From: an uncultured Acetatifactor sp.
Lineage (GTDB): Bacteria > Bacillota > Clostridia > Lachnospirales > Lachnospiraceae
Assembly (NCBI GenBank): GCA_934394815.1
Contig: CAKRRD010000054.1
Location: 1-15,769, forward strand
Direction: 5' to 3'
DNA: 15,769 nucleotides
The position numbers were made by a program, and so were the translations under genes. Shown here piece after piece: positions 14,188 to 15,769 of the stretch. Under the pieces are notes generated by a model. That model was not told the origin of the DNA, ran no database searches, and saw only the letters and a program-made list of their open reading frames with translations. The stretch's first letter is position 1. Every line of letters starts with the position of its first letter.

Positions 14188-15600
14188 ATGAAAGCATTTA
14201 TGGACAAGGACTTTCTGTTAGAGACCGAGACAGCGAAGAAGCTGTTCCACGACTACGCAGAAAAAACACCGATTCTGGACTACCATTGCCATATCAACCC
14301 CAGAGAGATCGCTGAAGACCGTCAGTTCGACAATATCACTCAGGTATGGCTGGGCGGCGACCATTACAAGTGGCGTTTCATGCGTTCCTGCGGTGTAGAT
14401 GAGAAATACATCACCGGTGACGCTTCCGATTACGAGAAGTTCTGCAAATGGGCTGAGTGCCTGGGTAAGGCTATCGGCAACCCTCTGTTCCACTGGAGCC
14501 ATCTGGAGCTGCAGAGATACTTCGGTTACAATGGCGTCCTGAATAAGAACACCGCTGACGAAGTATGGAATCTGTGCAATGAAAAGCTCCAGCAGCCTTC
14601 CATGAGCGTTCGTAACCTGATCAAACAGAGCAATGTTACCCTGATCTGCACTACCGATGATCCCATTGATTCTCTGGAGTGGCACAAGAAGCTGGCTGCC
14701 GATGACAGCTTTGATGTAAAGGTTCTGCCCGCATGGAGACCCGACAAGGCCATGAACATCGAGAAGCCTGATTATCTGGAGTATCTGGAGAAGCTGGCTG
14801 CCGCAGCAGGCATGACCGAGATCAACTCTTTCGCAGCCCTGAAGGAAGCTTTGAAGAACCGTATGGCATTTTTCGCATCCATGGGTTGTAACGTATCCGA
14901 CCACGCTCTGGAGTATGTAATGTACTATCCCGCTTCCGATGATGAGCTGGAAGAGATCTTCTTAAAGAGACTGAACAAGATGGTTCTGACCAAGGAAGAG
15001 GAACTGAAGTTCAAGACCGCTTTCATGCTGTTCGTAGGCAGGGAATATCACAAGCTTGACTGGGCTATGCAGCTGCACTATGGCTGTAAGCGTGACAACA
15101 ACACCTTGATGTTTGAGAAGCTGGGTCCCGATACCGGTTATGACTGCATCAACAACTATGCTCCCTCCGCACAGATGGCCGACTTCCTGAACGCTCTGAT
15201 CGTAACCGATGAGCTGCCCAGAACCGTCATCTACAGTCTGAACCCCAACGACAATCAGGCTATCGGTACCATCCTCGGATGCTTCCAGGATTCCACCGCT
15301 GTTGCCAAGATCCAGCAGGGCAGCGCATGGTGGTTCAATGATCATAAGACCGGCATGCAGGACCAGATGATCTCTCTGGCTAACCTGGGCAACCTGTCCG
15401 GATTCGTTGGAATGCTGACCGACTCCAGAAGCTTCCTGTCCTACACCAGACATGAATACTTCCGTCGTATCCTGTGCAACCTGATCGGTAACTGGGTAGA
15501 GAGCGGCGAGTTCCCCGCAGATTACGATACTCTGTCCGAGATTGTAACCGACATCTCCTACAACAACGCCAAGAGATACTTCAGGTTCCCTCTGGCATAA
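14188..15600 (+). CDS. uxaC: Uronate isomerase (glucuronate/galacturonate isomerase)
   Basis: The 470-aa product is a full-length UxaC of the amidohydrolase superfamily. The metal-site motif DYHCHINPREIA (31-42, His33 and His35) is at the usual place, followed by FDNITQVWLGGDHYKWRFMR. The family's other blocks follow: TTDDPIDSL, VLPAWRPDKAMN, MLFVGREYHKLDWAMQLHYG and GMLTDSRSFLSYTRHEYFRR. It converts D-galacturonate to D-tagaturonate, and D-glucuronate to D-fructuronate, in the cytoplasm. With no fructuronate reductase or mannonate dehydratase here, galacturonate is the probable substrate. The start at 14188 has TGGAGGA upstream. It follows the regulator by 128 nt on the same strand and probably shares its promoter, with the weak hairpin at 14093-14118 between them. 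It ends just before a strong terminator. Confidence 0.97.
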   Translation: MKAFMDKDFLLETETAKKLFHDYAEKTPILDYHCHINPREIAEDRQFDNITQVWLGGDHYKWRFMRSCGVDEKYITGDASDYEKFCKWAECLGKAIGNPLFHWSHLELQRYFGYNGVLNKNTADEVWNLCNEKLQQPSMSVRNLIKQSNVTLICTTDDPIDSLEWHKKLAADDSFDVKVLPAWRPDKAMNIEKPDYLEYLEKLAAAAGMTEINSFAALKEALKNRMAFFASMGCNVSDHALEYVMYYPASDDELEEIFLKRLNKMVLTKEEELKFKTAFMLFVGREYHKLDWAMQLHYGCKRDNNTLMFEKLGPDTGYDCINNYAPSAQMADFLNALIVTDELPRTVIYSLNPNDNQAIGTILGCFQDSTAVAKIQQGSAWWFNDHKTGMQDQMISLANLGNLSGFVGMLTDSRSFLSYTRHEYFRRILCNLIGNWVESGEFPADYDTLSEIVTDISYNNAKRYFRFPLA

Positions 15601-15617
15601 AATTGTAAGAATAGTGC

Positions 15618-15657
15618 AAAACCCCCGGCTGGTTATTTTTATTTGGCCGGGGGTTTT
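15618..15657 (+). terminator. Strong intrinsic terminator after uxaC
   Basis: A perfect 12-bp stem pairs AAAACCCCCGGC (15618-15629) with GCCGGGGGTTTT (15646-15657), with a 16-nt AT-rich loop. The GC core followed by TTTT is a classic intrinsic terminator. The A-run on the other side makes it potentially bidirectional. Confidence 0.92.
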
Positions 15658-15680
15658 ATGTAAATGGGGAGTTAATGGAA

Positions 15681-15769
15681 TGTCCCCGTAGCCCGCGCTG
15701 GGGGTAAGGACAGCAGACCCGCTCTCGCTTCAAAGCAGAGCGTAGCGGTACGTAAGCGAGGAAAGTACC
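15681..15769. repeat. Nested inverted repeats running off the right edge
   Basis: Pairs seen: TGTCC/GGACA (15681-15685/15708-15712) around CCCC/GGGG, GCTCT/AGAGC (15721-15725/15737-15741), CTCGCTT/AAGCGAG (15724-15730/15754-15760) and GGTAC/GTACC (15747-15751/15765-15769). Several overlap, so alternative foldings exist. No open reading frame or known RNA family is recognised. The element is cut by the window end and its full form cannot be judged. Confidence 0.5.

Overview
The window looks like a chromosomal segment from a Gram-positive anaerobe of the class Clostridia, probably Lachnospiraceae. Reasons: nearly every gene has a strong GGAGG-type ribosome binding site; the base composition is moderate; the ECF sigma/anti-sigma pair and the Cys-rich tRNA dehydratase are of the Clostridia type; and a pectin-sugar catabolic locus suits a gut commensal. 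The genus cannot be fixed by reading alone. I see no phage, insertion sequence, CRISPR array, tRNA or rRNA.

Right half (about 6250-15660): a galacturonate (pectin) utilisation locus built around a divergent control region at 12649-13051. Leftward run uxaB (tagaturonate reductase), uxaA (altronate dehydratase), a small unrecognised gene, an intracellular GH28 polygalacturonase and a sugar-phosphate isomerase/epimerase-like TIM barrel, closed by a terminator near 6254-6289. Rightward run a LacI-family regulator and uxaC (uronate isomerase), closed by a very strong terminator at 15618-15657. GH28 would release galacturonate from imported oligomers. UxaC, UxaB and UxaA then convert it through tagaturonate and altronate to 2-keto-3-deoxygluconate. 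KDG kinase, KDPG aldolase and a transporter are not in the window. Both divergent promoters are legible, and each carries the same 16-bp palindrome, the likely operator of the LacI protein.

Left half (1-6180): all genes are on the minus strand. tcdA (tRNA ct6A modification) is followed by a methyl-accepting chemotaxis protein with its own terminator. Next come an ECF sigma factor, a single-pass membrane anti-sigma candidate, a MATE exporter and sfsA, ended by a terminator at the left edge. The last four genes look like one transcription unit. The chemoreceptor's terminator lies directly against the sigma factor's ribosome binding site.

The most unusual non-coding material is a set of mosaic palindromic elements inside the uxa operon, on both sides of the GH28 gene. 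A shared core of about 49 bp occurs twice (7302-7349 and 9056-9104). Another dense set of nested stems starts after the uxaC terminator and runs off the right edge. The gene most worth following is the 157-aa protein between uxaA and GH28, which weakly resembles a shortened GH88/GH105-type fold.
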